NCBI GenBank assembly: GCA_937958625.1
Contig: CALGNO010000183.1
Coordinates: 1 to 54,449 of the forward strand
Origin: an uncultured Neomegalonema sp.
GTDB taxonomy: Bacteria > Pseudomonadota > Alphaproteobacteria > Rhodobacterales > Rhodobacteraceae
Direction: 5' to 3'
Length of the DNA: 54,449 nucleotides
Below, one piece after another: positions 9,621-16,976 of the stretch. Both the position numbers and the translations under genes were made by a program. Positions within the stretch are counted from its first letter, which is position 1; the number at the start of each line of letters is the position of its first letter. Under the pieces are notes generated by a model. That model saw only the letters and a program-made list of their open reading frames with translations. It was not told where the DNA came from and did not search any database.

Positions 9621-10147
9621 CAAAGCGCCCCACGACGTGGCTCATCGCGCCACACGGCGCTCCAATCGACGTCCGGTTCGGCGCAATCCTTCGGCCACAG
9701 AACGACGATCTGGTTCCGCACGCTCGACTCCGTGCCAATCCCCAGCGCCCCCATCAAGAGGTGCCGGCCCCAATGCAGCACGAGCGATGGCCGGGCCGAC
9801 GTCTCATAGCTGAAATCATGGAAAAAATAGCGATGGCTGTCGCCGCCCGTTGTCAATTCTTCGGTAAATGCCTTGGCGATCTTGGTGATGGGAAACTCGG
9901 CAACGGTCATATCCGCCGGGCATGTTCCATCCGAAAAACGAGAGCCAACGGTCGCCCTCAGGTCGTGGGGATCACCAATCTCGCCCACGATCTCGAAACC
10001 GCCTTCGGTCAGCACCCGTTCGATTGCGGCGGCCAGCGGTTGTCCCGTATTGGTTGAGGCATAGGCCTGCCGCGCCTCGTAGCGCAGCGTCGAGGCGACG
10101 ACGACAATGGCCAGCACCAGCATCCACCATCCCGTCAGGCGCGCCAT
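9620..10147 (-). CDS. One-TM protein of unknown function in the exosortase operon
   Basis: The 175-residue product starts at the ATG at 10147, overlapping the end of the exosortase gene by 13 bases. It has one N-terminal membrane segment (about residues 7-23, WWMLVLAIVVVAS) and a soluble, presumably periplasmic remainder with two cysteines (in DGTCPADM and PKDCAEPDV) that could pair. I do not recognise a domain. Many exosortases are encoded next to an EpsI-like (DUF3485) membrane-anchored partner of similar topology, and this could be a very divergent version, but no EpsI motif is convincing. Its position between exosortase and hydroxylase argues for an accessory role. Confidence 0.6.
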   Translation of the reverse strand: MARLTGWWMLVLAIVVVASTLRYEARQAYASTNTGQPLAAAIERVLTEGGFEIVGEIGDPHDLRATVGSRFSDGTCPADMTVAEFPITKIAKAFTEELTTGGDSHRYFFHDFSYETSARPSLVLHWGRHLLMGALGIGTESSVRNQIVVLWPKDCAEPDVDWSAVWRDEPRRGAL

Positions 10148-10962
10148 GGTTGCCTCGCACTTGGCAGGGAGACCATGGCAATCGCCGCAATCGCGATCAT
10201 CTGCGCCAGCCCAAACCATGCCGCGCCATCGCCGTGGTGCCAGAATTCGTAGGCATCGACGCTCGGCAGCATCATCCCGATCCGAACGGTGTTCATCAGG
10301 ATCAGGCACAGTGCCAACGCCAACAGCAAACCGATATCCCGTCTTGCGTAGCCGAGCCGAAAGAACGCCTTGAACGACGCATAGCCGAGAAACGCGAGGC
10401 TCAGGTTCGAGAATACCGAACATCCCCCGATCATCTGCAATCGCAAGCCATCCTCCAGTCGCAGACGCGCGCCATTCGTGGTCACGTCAAAGCCGACCAG
10501 GCCGGTGACGAATGCCACCAGGTCGACCTCGCCGACCAGAAACGCATCCTTGAACAGCATAAAAACCAGCGGCGCGACGAAGCCGTTCACGCCTAGGGCA
10601 AGATAAACAAGGCCGATATGTCGCCCGTCGGTGCGCGAAATCAGACCCGTGAGATAAGCAACCGCGAGGGGCAGGCAGAGCAAGGCGATGTCGAATCGCG
10701 TGCCGACAAGGCCACCCAGAACGGCGAAAACCACCACCGCGCCCAAGACACCGAAGTCTATCGCCTGGGATGGCTTGTCATCGCGCGTATCTGTCAAAAG
10801 ATGAAAAACGACCAGAAAGGCCACGATCACCAGTAAGCTGCCCGAGGCAATGCTGTTCAGCCAATCCTCGGGCGCCTTGACGGCAATCTTCGCGACAACG
10901 GTCTGGCTCAGAACAAAGAGCCAGAGCGCAAGGTGGACATGTCGCTGCGGAAGTGCCGTCAT
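10135..10962 (-). CDS. Divergent exosortase/archaeosortase-family protein
   Basis: Exosortases are multi-pass membrane cysteine proteases/transpeptidases that cut proteins carrying a short C-terminal motif, a TM helix and a basic tail. The 275-residue product has about eight hydrophobic segments and the family triad in order: Cys181 in GGCSVFSN, Arg227 in NTVRIG and His242/His243 in WHHGDG. The spacing and the following hydrophobic end fit the exosortase core. It is much shorter than EpsH-type exosortases fused to EpsI, and the usual CSG signature is CSV here, so it belongs to a minor branch. The 55-residue sorting-signal protein just upstream is its obvious candidate substrate. Confidence 0.75.
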   Translation of the reverse strand: MTALPQRHVHLALWLFVLSQTVVAKIAVKAPEDWLNSIASGSLLVIVAFLVVFHLLTDTRDDKPSQAIDFGVLGAVVVFAVLGGLVGTRFDIALLCLPLAVAYLTGLISRTDGRHIGLVYLALGVNGFVAPLVFMLFKDAFLVGEVDLVAFVTGLVGFDVTTNGARLRLEDGLRLQMIGGCSVFSNLSLAFLGYASFKAFFRLGYARRDIGLLLALALCLILMNTVRIGMMLPSVDAYEFWHHGDGAAWFGLAQMIAIAAIAMVSLPSARQPWRA

Positions 10963-10998
10963 AGAAATCAGTCCCGGCCCGATAAGGGCCAGCCGCCG

Positions 10999-11166
10999 TT
11001 ATTTACGGCGGCGCAGGACGCGGTATCCGACGTACCCTGCGACAACGACCGCGAGGCCAACGGGCCCGGCGGCACCGGCAATTGGCAAAGGCGCAGGCGC
11101 TCCAGAAAATGCCGGGGAAACAGCAAGTCCCGCGCTGATTGTGAGAAGTAAAGTTGAAAAACGCAT
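10999..11166 (-). CDS. 55-residue microprotein: signal peptide plus VPLPA-like sorting tail
   Basis: A start at 11166 follows AGGAA at good spacing, and the frame ends in TAA at 10999-11001. Residues 1-21 form a signal peptide (Arg at 2, Leu-rich core, then SPAFSG). After only a few residues comes APLPIAG, close to the VPLPA motif of roseobacter exosortase substrates, then a hydrophobic helix (about 32-48) and a basic end RVLRRRK. So nearly the whole protein is export and sorting signal, with a predicted mature peptide of only a few residues. It is 36 bases upstream of the exosortase gene on the same strand. It could be a substrate, a decoy or a regulator of the exosortase. Confidence 0.7.
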   Translation of the reverse strand: MRFSTLLLTISAGLAVSPAFSGAPAPLPIAGAAGPVGLAVVVAGYVGYRVLRRRK

Positions 11167-11310
11167 CGTATGTTCCTTTCTGGTCGATAATGAAATTGAA
11201 CGCTAAAATTGCAGACTTTCAGAGTCAATACCTTCAGGAAATCGCCAACGTCATCAAAATGCGACTGTTTCGGACTGGCGCATTGCTGCCATCTGCCCTA
11301 TCTTGTTGGG

Positions 11311-11478
11311 CGGCGGATCCTGGACTTCTCGTTATGGAGTCTGAACCCACTGGCCTTAAGCATCTCTGCGGGAGCTGTCCCTGCTCTGGACCGTGGTCCT
11401 AGGTATATGGCGCCCACCTGGTTTACCAGGCTCGCGGGGTTTCTAAACACTCCGACGGTTGCTCCGGGTCCGCCACTT
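11311..11478 (+). ncRNA. ssrS: 6S RNA
   Basis: The 16-base gap before fthC begins after a structured sequence with a long closing stem (GGCGGATCC at 11312-11320 with GGGTCCGCC at 11466-11474). Inside are a conserved-looking asymmetric bubble region (CCTTAAGCATCTCTGCGGGA) and an apical hairpin around CCTGGTTTACCAGG. Length about 165 bases, an open rod-like fold and position directly upstream of the 5-formyl-THF cyclo-ligase gene are the hallmarks of alphaproteobacterial 6S RNA. This RNA binds the sigma-70 RNA polymerase holoenzyme and mimics an open promoter in stationary phase. Ends are estimated from the closing stem. No convincing promoter was seen beyond TATCTT at 11299-11304. Confidence 0.75.
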
Positions 11479-11493
11479 TTCTAGACAGCATCC

Positions 11494-12075
11494 ATGACAG
11501 ATTTGCATGAGATCAAGACCCGCGCCCGCCGAGAGGCGCGTGCGCGCCGCAAGACCGCCGCTGAGGCGGTGCCAGACGCGGGCGAGCGGGCCTGCACGGC
11601 ATTTCTTTCGGATATTGCCGTTCGCGAGGGCGATGTGGTGGCGCTTTATCGCGCCATTCAGTCCGAACTCGACCCTGCTGCCCTTGTCGACGCCCTGCGC
11701 GTGCGGGGGGTCGTGACGTGCTTTCCCGTGGTGATGGCCGAGGCGACGCCGCTCGAATTTCGCGCCGCAGACGCGGAGACGCCGTTCGTACCGGGCGCAT
11801 TCGGCGCGGCAATCCCGGTGGAGGGATCGGCTGTCGTGACGCCGACCATCGTCGTCGCGCCGCTGTTGTCCTTCGACCGCCGCCTCTATCGGCTGGGGTA
11901 CGGAGGTGGGTTCTATGACCGCACGCTAGAGCGCCTGCGCGCCGCCGCCCCCACCCGCGCCTATGGCTATGCCTATGCGGCGCAGGAGGTAGAGGACGTG
12001 CCCATCGAACCAACGGATCAACAACTCGACGGGGTGGTGACCGAGGCGGGCCTCATCACGCAGCACCAGAACTGA
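11494..12075 (+). CDS. fthC: 5-formyltetrahydrofolate cyclo-ligase
   Basis: This enzyme uses ATP to convert 5-formyl-THF to 5,10-methenyl-THF, recycling a folate by-product. The 193-residue protein is of normal length. It starts with a basic helix (TRARREARARR) that holds the ATP-binding region, and ends with the family motif RLGYGGGFYDRTLERL, which binds ATP and magnesium. The C-terminal YAAQEVEDVPIEPTDQQLDGVVTE is also typical. It follows 6S RNA, with which it is probably co-transcribed, as in many proteobacteria, and converges on the DUF985 gene. Confidence 0.93.
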   Translation: MTDLHEIKTRARREARARRKTAAEAVPDAGERACTAFLSDIAVREGDVVALYRAIQSELDPAALVDALRVRGVVTCFPVVMAEATPLEFRAADAETPFVPGAFGAAIPVEGSAVVTPTIVVAPLLSFDRRLYRLGYGGGFYDRTLERLRAAAPTRAYGYAYAAQEVEDVPIEPTDQQLDGVVTEAGLITQHQN

Positions 12076-12078
12076 GCG

Positions 12079-12513
12079 TCAGCCCTTGCGCGGCACGGGG
12101 CGCCAATCGGGCGGGGCCATCTCGAAACCGTCGAACTCGAAGCCCGGCGAGACCGTACAGCCGACCAGCGTCCACTCGCCGAGCGAGGTCGCGCATTGCC
12201 ACCAGTTCGGCGGCACGATCCGCTGGGGCAATTGCCCGGCCATAATCTCCGGCCCCAGAACCCATGCCTCGGCGTCATGACCATCGGGAGAGACCGTCAA
12301 CGACAGCGGCGCCCCCGCATACCAATGCCAGACCTCCGCCGCATCGACCCGGTGCCAATGCGAGAAATCGCCGGTATCGAGCAGGTAATAGATCGCCGTC
12401 CCGGCGGCACGCTGGCCCTCCCCCGCCTCTGCCCGCCATGTCTCGCGATACCACCCGCCCTCGGGATGAGGTTTCAAGCCAAGGCGGTCGATGATCTCGC
12501 GGGCGGTCGGCAT
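12079..12513 (-). CDS. DUF985 family cupin
   Basis: The 144-residue product is a small beta-barrel cupin of the YML079w-like DUF985 family. Family features are REIIDRLGLKPHPEGGWYRETW at the start, GTAIYYLL, HWHRVDAAEVWHWYAG, which supplies barrel histidines, and the C-terminal GCTVSPGFEFDGFE. Structures of the family resemble sugar-isomerising cupins such as RmlC, but no reaction is established. The start at 12513 (MPTAREII) is chosen because the second, broken copy of this gene (21295 onward) shares the same start context. The stop is 3 bases from the fthC stop, tail to tail. Confidence 0.88.
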   Translation of the reverse strand: MPTAREIIDRLGLKPHPEGGWYRETWRAEAGEGQRAAGTAIYYLLDTGDFSHWHRVDAAEVWHWYAGAPLSLTVSPDGHDAEAWVLGPEIMAGQLPQRIVPPNWWQCATSLGEWTLVGCTVSPGFEFDGFEMAPPDWRPVPRKG

Positions 12514-12676
12514 GGGTGATGCACTCGGTGGTGGTTTCAGGCAACCGATGAGATGGTGCACCTCCGCCGGTTGCCCACCCGATCCAACAGGCGTGCGCGA
12601 GACAATGTGCCGGACCTCTCTGAGCGCTTCGCGTGGACGCAGTCGGTGGCGCTGAATTTCAAAGCGCCGATATGCG

Positions 12677-13225
12677 TCAGGCTGCGATCAATTGCCGGAT
12701 CAGCGCGGCCTTTTCATCGGGGTCGAAAAAGCCAATCCGCTGATAGGCAATGCGGCCTTCCTTGTCGATGATCGCGACCTCGGGCGTGCCGCGCGTGCCG
12801 TAGAGGATCATCGTGTTGGGCAGACGGTCGCTGACATCGTGGCGGTCATGGCCGACCGGATGACCAAAGCCGGTCTCGTCAACGAACTTGCGCAGGCGGC
12901 TGACCGTCTGGTGTTCGTGGCCCTCGAAGACGGTGTGGATGCTGACGATCTTCATCTGGTCGGCGGCAATCTCGGCGGCGAAGTCGGATTCCCACTGTTT
13001 CATCAACGGGATGCTGAAGCTCTTGCAGCCCGGGCACCAAAGCTGGAAGAAGTCGATCACCACGACTTGTCCGCGCAAATCGAACAGGCGCAGCGGCTCT
13101 GAATTGATCCACTGGGCAATATCCCACTCGGGGGCCATCGTGCCCTCTGGCAGAGACAGGGCGGGAGTTGCCGCGGTTGCCGTCGTGGCGGCGATGCCTG
13201 CTAGGGCGGTTCTTCTGCTCAACAT
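12677..13225 (-). CDS. Exported TlpA-like thioredoxin-fold protein
   Basis: The 182-residue product begins with a signal sequence (SRRTALAG then an Ala/Thr-rich core), with a twin arginine that could direct Tat export. The mature part has the thioredoxin-like active site WCPGC (Cys64, Cys67), preceded by VVVIDFFQLW as in TlpA/ResA proteins, and a cis-proline region GTPEVAIIDKEGRI. The middle is longer than in ResA and has an unusual HTVFEGHEHQT segment. It probably acts as a periplasmic thiol-disulfide reductase or a metal/peroxide-linked redox protein. No cytochrome c maturation genes are nearby to fix the partner. Confidence 0.8.
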   Translation of the reverse strand: MLSRRTALAGIAATTATAATPALSLPEGTMAPEWDIAQWINSEPLRLFDLRGQVVVIDFFQLWCPGCKSFSIPLMKQWESDFAAEIAADQMKIVSIHTVFEGHEHQTVSRLRKFVDETGFGHPVGHDRHDVSDRLPNTMILYGTRGTPEVAIIDKEGRIAYQRIGFFDPDEKAALIRQLIAA

Positions 13226-13343
13226 TGTTCATTCTCCGATTTTTCAGCATCTTGCGAGGTCACACGAACAAACGGAAATCACACCTGCTTGAACCGAGGG
13301 TGCAGATTGGACTTTCCCGCCATCTCATGAAAGCCTCGTGCCC

Positions 13344-14057
13344 ATGAGAGTTCTCGCCGCTGCCGGACTGGCCTTTATCGCAAGCGTTGCCGTGCCGGAT
13401 GTATCACGCGGGCAGGAGTCGCGTTGCGGTCTTGCGCTGGTCTTGTCCGTCGATGTGTCGAGCAGTATCGATGCCGGGGAATATTACCTGCAGACCCGTG
13501 GCCTCGCCCGAGCGTTTCGCCGGTCGATCCTGCGCGATGCACTGCTTGGCCTGAAACGAGAGCCCGTCGTCGCCACGGTGGTCCAATGGAGCGGGTATCA
13601 CCATCAAGAGCAGGTGGTCCCGTGGACGCGGCTCGATACGCCCGGTGCGATTGAGAGCTTTGCCAAGCGCATTATCGCCGTGCCGCGCGGGGCGCGTGAT
13701 CAGCCGACGGCGCTGGCCAAGGGATTGCAGTTTGCCGCCAATCTTCTCGCGCCCATGCCCTGCACGCGGCTCGTGATCGACGTGTCCGGTGACGGGGTCA
13801 ATAACTGGGGGGTCGAGCCGTCCTATTTCGCAGAGCGCGGCGTTTTCGACGGCATGACGATCAACGGCCTCGTCATCAAGGGCGCATCGCCGGACCCGGA
13901 GCCGTATTACCGAGACCATGTGATACGCGGCCCCGGTGCGTTTGTGATGATCGCCGAGGACTACGAAGCCTATCCCGAGGCAATTCTGGAGAAACTGTTG
14001 CGCGAGATCGTGCCGCAAGTCTCCTCGATCAGCCCGACCCCCACCGACCTTCGGTAG
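13344..14057 (+). CDS. DUF1194 exported von Willebrand A-like protein
   Basis: The product is 237 residues with a clear signal peptide ending near SRGQES. The mature part starts CGLALVLSVDVSSSID, in which DVSSS is the metal-ion-dependent adhesion site of a vWA fold. DVSGDGVNNWG supplies the second metal-site loop. This is the DUF1194 family, common in Rhodobacterales and Rhizobiales, with no assigned function; a periplasmic protein-binding role is inferred from the fold. I prefer the ATG at 13344 over a GTG two codons upstream, although neither has a strong ribosome site. It converges on amtB with a 17-base gap. Confidence 0.85.
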   Translation: MRVLAAAGLAFIASVAVPDVSRGQESRCGLALVLSVDVSSSIDAGEYYLQTRGLARAFRRSILRDALLGLKREPVVATVVQWSGYHHQEQVVPWTRLDTPGAIESFAKRIIAVPRGARDQPTALAKGLQFAANLLAPMPCTRLVIDVSGDGVNNWGVEPSYFAERGVFDGMTINGLVIKGASPDPEPYYRDHVIRGPGAFVMIAEDYEAYPEAILEKLLREIVPQVSSISPTPTDLR

Positions 14058-14074
14058 GGATCGGGCCGTCGCGG

Positions 14075-15271
14075 CTAGCTCACCCAGTCATAGGCGCGCT
14101 CGCCATGGGCCGTGTAGTCCAGCCCTTCGATCTCTTCTTCCTCGCTGACGCGCAGGCCAAAGATGCCCTTGCACAGCACAGCAATCGCCGCCGTGACGAT
14201 CAGCGTGAAGATGCCGACGGCGATCAGTGCGATGATCTGGGTCATGAGGCCCTGACCCTCTTCCAGCGCGCTCGTGGCAAGCAGCGGAGCCATCAACGTG
14301 CCGAAGATGCCGCCGATGCCGTGGACCGCGAACACATCGAGCGAATCGTCGATCTTCATTGCGTTCTTCACCACACCGCACATGATCTGGCACAGAACAC
14401 CGGCGACGGCTCCGATCAGCAGCGCGCCGACCGGCCCGACAAAACCCGAGGCGGGGGTGATCGAAGCAAGGCCCGCAATGGTGCCGGTCACCAGACCGAC
14501 CATCGAGAACTTGCCATACTTGATCCGCTCGTAGGCCGCCCAGGTCAACGAAGCAGTCGCCGCAGAGATATGAGTGACCACCAGCGCCATTGCGGCCCCG
14601 CCATCGGCGGCAAGCTGCGACCCGCCGTTAAAGCCGAACCATCCGACCCACAGCATCGCGGCACCAATCATCGTCATGCCGGGATTGTGGGGCGGTTTAA
14701 GGTCGGTCGGAAAGCCGCGCCGCGCTCCCAGCATGAACGCCAGCACAAGCGCGGCGATACCCGCCGTCTCGTGGACCACGATACCGCCCGCGAAATCCAT
14801 CACGCCCATTTCGGCCAGCCATCCGCCGCCCCACACCCAGTGCGTCACCGGCGCATAGCAAAGCAGCATCCAGAGCGACGAAAACGCGATGACAAAGCCA
14901 AAGCCGATCCGCTCCACATACGCTCCGACGATCAGAGCCGGGGTGATGATGGCAAAGGTCATCTGGAAGGCAAAGAACAAGACCTCGGGAATCGTGCCGC
15001 TCAGGGTATCGGCTTCGATACCGATCAGGAACATCTTGCCCAGCCCGCCCCAATAGGCATTGGCCGCGCCGCCACCGCCGAAGGCAATGGAATAGCCGAC
15101 CGCCAGCCACAGCACCGACATGACACAGGCAATCGCAAAGCACTGCATCAGAACTGACAGCACATTCCTCGACCTGACCAGCCCGCCATAAAACAGGGCC
15201 AGTCCCGGCAAGGTCATAAAGAGCACAAGCGCTGTCGCGACAATTATCCAGGCGGTATCCGCACCGTTCAT
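14075..15271 (-). CDS. amtB: Ammonium transporter
   Basis: Amt proteins conduct ammonium/ammonia across the inner membrane as trimers and are gated by the PII protein GlnK. The 398-residue product has eleven hydrophobic segments and family motifs: LPGLALFYGGLVRSRNVLS, FGFNGGSQLAADGGAAM, and the twin-histidine pore residues in THWVWGGGWLAEMG and VHGIGGIFGTLMA. Unlike the classic glnK-amtB pair there is no PII gene upstream. The 158-base leader to the methyltransferase gene holds no recognised gene, and I found no clear sigma-54 promoter in it. Confidence 0.94.
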   Translation of the reverse strand: MNGADTAWIIVATALVLFMTLPGLALFYGGLVRSRNVLSVLMQCFAIACVMSVLWLAVGYSIAFGGGGAANAYWGGLGKMFLIGIEADTLSGTIPEVLFFAFQMTFAIITPALIVGAYVERIGFGFVIAFSSLWMLLCYAPVTHWVWGGGWLAEMGVMDFAGGIVVHETAGIAALVLAFMLGARRGFPTDLKPPHNPGMTMIGAAMLWVGWFGFNGGSQLAADGGAAMALVVTHISAATASLTWAAYERIKYGKFSMVGLVTGTIAGLASITPASGFVGPVGALLIGAVAGVLCQIMCGVVKNAMKIDDSLDVFAVHGIGGIFGTLMAPLLATSALEEGQGLMTQIIALIAVGIFTLIVTAAIAVLCKGIFGLRVSEEEEIEGLDYTAHGERAYDWVS

Positions 15272-15429
15272 GATTTTCTCCCCAAATTTTGAAGGGGAAC
15301 GTCTTCAATTATGACCGTGAGTCAAGCGACTTGGGGGGCGTCATTGCATTTTGAAGGGCAGATAAATGCCTTTGCCTGAAACTTGTGCAGATTATTGGGC
15401 AGATGCGACGAGGATCGACCCTAGAATCA

Positions 15430-16113
15430 TCATTCCTTGCGCAGCGCAATCGCGATCATCGGTTGATCCAAGGCTGGCCCGCGGGGCGTTTGGCGGACGT
15501 GCTTGGCGAATAGTTCGGTGACTTCGTCGCGCTTTTCATCGATCAGCGCCGCGCGAGCCGGGTTTACGCGCAGGCCCCCCGCCAGCACGCTCTCGGCGCT
15601 TTCCTCGGGCACGAGGGTCTCGTATTCGGTGCGTAAGATGACTTCGGCTCCGGTTTCGGCGATGAACCGGTCGAGTTGGTCAAGCGCCATCGCCCGCACC
15701 TCGGTTTCATCGTCGATTGGGGCGAAAACCTCTTGATAGCCGCCGCGTGCCAGCGGCTCCAGCACTAGAAAGACCCCGCCGGGGCGCACGACCCGCATCG
15801 CCTCGGATAGGGCCGCCCCGATCACGGCCCCGGGCACATGATGCAGGCTGTTAAGAATCACGGCTCCGTCGAAAGTCGCATCCTCGAAGGGCAGCGCCTC
15901 TGCTCCAGCCACGCGGAAATCGCCTTCGGGCGCTGCCTCGTGGGCAAGTGCGACCATCGCGTCCTGCGGATCAATTCCGCTGACCCGCGCGCCGCGCCTC
16001 ACCAATGCCCGACTGAGCCGCCCGCGCCCGCACCCGATGTCGAGCAAGTGCTTTTCCATCAGCGGATCGAACAGGTGATGGATCGGATCGAGATTCGTCT
16101 GAAACGCCGTCAT
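15430..16113 (-). CDS. Class I SAM-dependent methyltransferase
   Basis: The 227-residue product has the class I methyltransferase order: LLDIGCGRGRLSRAL (SAM-binding motif I), VSGIDPQDAMV (acidic residue after strand 2), DGAVILNSLHHVP (motif IV region of the Methyltransf_11 group) and VVRPGGVFLVLEPL (motif V/VI). The substrate is unknown. The start at 16113 follows CAGGAG and overlaps the stop of the upstream DMT transporter by ATGA, so both are translated from one message with the SLC13 gene. A role in modifying something that the two transporters handle is possible but unproven. Confidence 0.85.
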   Translation of the reverse strand: MTAFQTNLDPIHHLFDPLMEKHLLDIGCGRGRLSRALVRRGARVSGIDPQDAMVALAHEAAPEGDFRVAGAEALPFEDATFDGAVILNSLHHVPGAVIGAALSEAMRVVRPGGVFLVLEPLARGGYQEVFAPIDDETEVRAMALDQLDRFIAETGAEVILRTEYETLVPEESAESVLAGGLRVNPARAALIDEKRDEVTELFAKHVRQTPRGPALDQPMIAIALRKE

Positions 16114-16976
16114 GAAACTCTCCTGAATGAGGTGAACGACGCGACGACGATTGCGCCAATGATCACCGCGCCGCCAAGCAGGGCGGTATTGCTCGGCTCC
16201 TCGCCAAGGGCCATCCAAACCCAGAGCGGGCCGAAGGTGGTCTCCAATAGCATCATCAAGCTGACCTCGGCACTTGTCAGATAGCGCGGGCCTATTGTCA
16301 CCAACGTGAACGCAATCGGCGTCAGCAGCAGACCCAGAAAGACGGCCCAAAGCAAGGGCATCCCCGACAAAGAAAGCGGCGCTCCCAGCATCAAGCCGAG
16401 GAGGCCGACCACCGCCGACCCGATAAACACCGCCGCGACGTTGTCAACCTCCGGCCACGCGCGAAAAGCGGTGAATTGTGCGGCCAGCATCGTCGTTGTC
16501 GACAGCGAGGCAGCGATACCGAGCAGCGACCCTGCCGACGCTCCACCGATAGCCGAAATGCACACGCCGACAGCGCCCAGCACGATTGCGATTGCCGTGG
16601 TGCGTTGCGGCGTTTCTCTCAAAACCACCCAAGCCATCGCAGCGGCGATCAAGGGCGTTGCAGCGAGGATCACCAGCACATCGGCGACCGAGGCATTCCC
16701 GATGGCGACGACGAACGTCACCGTGTTCAGGGCATACATTGCCCCGATGGCAAGCAATCTCCACCCTCCGCGCCCCAGCTTGGCGGGCAAAGCCCGACCA
16801 TCTCGCCAGACCAGATACAACAACAATGTCAGGGCCGATAACCCGCCGCGATAGGCAAGAATCGTCAGCGCATCGGCGTCAATCAACTTCAGCAACAGCG
16901 CATCGGGCGACAACCACATCACCCCGAGAAACGTAATCAAAAACCCCTTGCGCCGATCCGCCGCCGCATCGCTCAT
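16110..16976 (-). CDS. EamA/DMT-family transporter
   Basis: The 288-residue protein has ten predicted membrane segments in two five-helix EamA repeats. The first repeat starts FLGVMWLSPDALLLKLIDADALTI and ends VVLRETPQRTTA. The second ends with the family's LMMLLETTFGPLWVWMALGEEPS. Drug/metabolite transporters of this kind export small metabolites or amino acids, and the substrate cannot be told here. It overlaps both neighbours by ATGA (SLC13 upstream, methyltransferase downstream), so the three genes form one tight operon. Confidence 0.88.
   Translation of the reverse strand: MSDAAADRRKGFLITFLGVMWLSPDALLLKLIDADALTILAYRGGLSALTLLLYLVWRDGRALPAKLGRGGWRLLAIGAMYALNTVTFVVAIGNASVADVLVILAATPLIAAAMAWVVLRETPQRTTAIAIVLGAVGVCISAIGGASAGSLLGIAASLSTTTMLAAQFTAFRAWPEVDNVAAVFIGSAVVGLLGLMLGAPLSLSGMPLLWAVFLGLLLTPIAFTLVTIGPRYLTSAEVSLMMLLETTFGPLWVWMALGEEPSNTALLGGAVIIGAIVVASFTSFRRVS

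Noticed and set aside
10148-10423. Longer N terminus for the one-TM protein of the exosortase operon
   Set aside because: The extra 92 codons are antisense-like filler overlapping the exosortase gene out of frame. The ATG at 10147 directly precedes a good membrane segment.
11209-11484. Plus-strand frame of 91 codons before fthC
   Set aside because: It overlaps the 6S RNA, whose stem structure explains the sequence better than coding.
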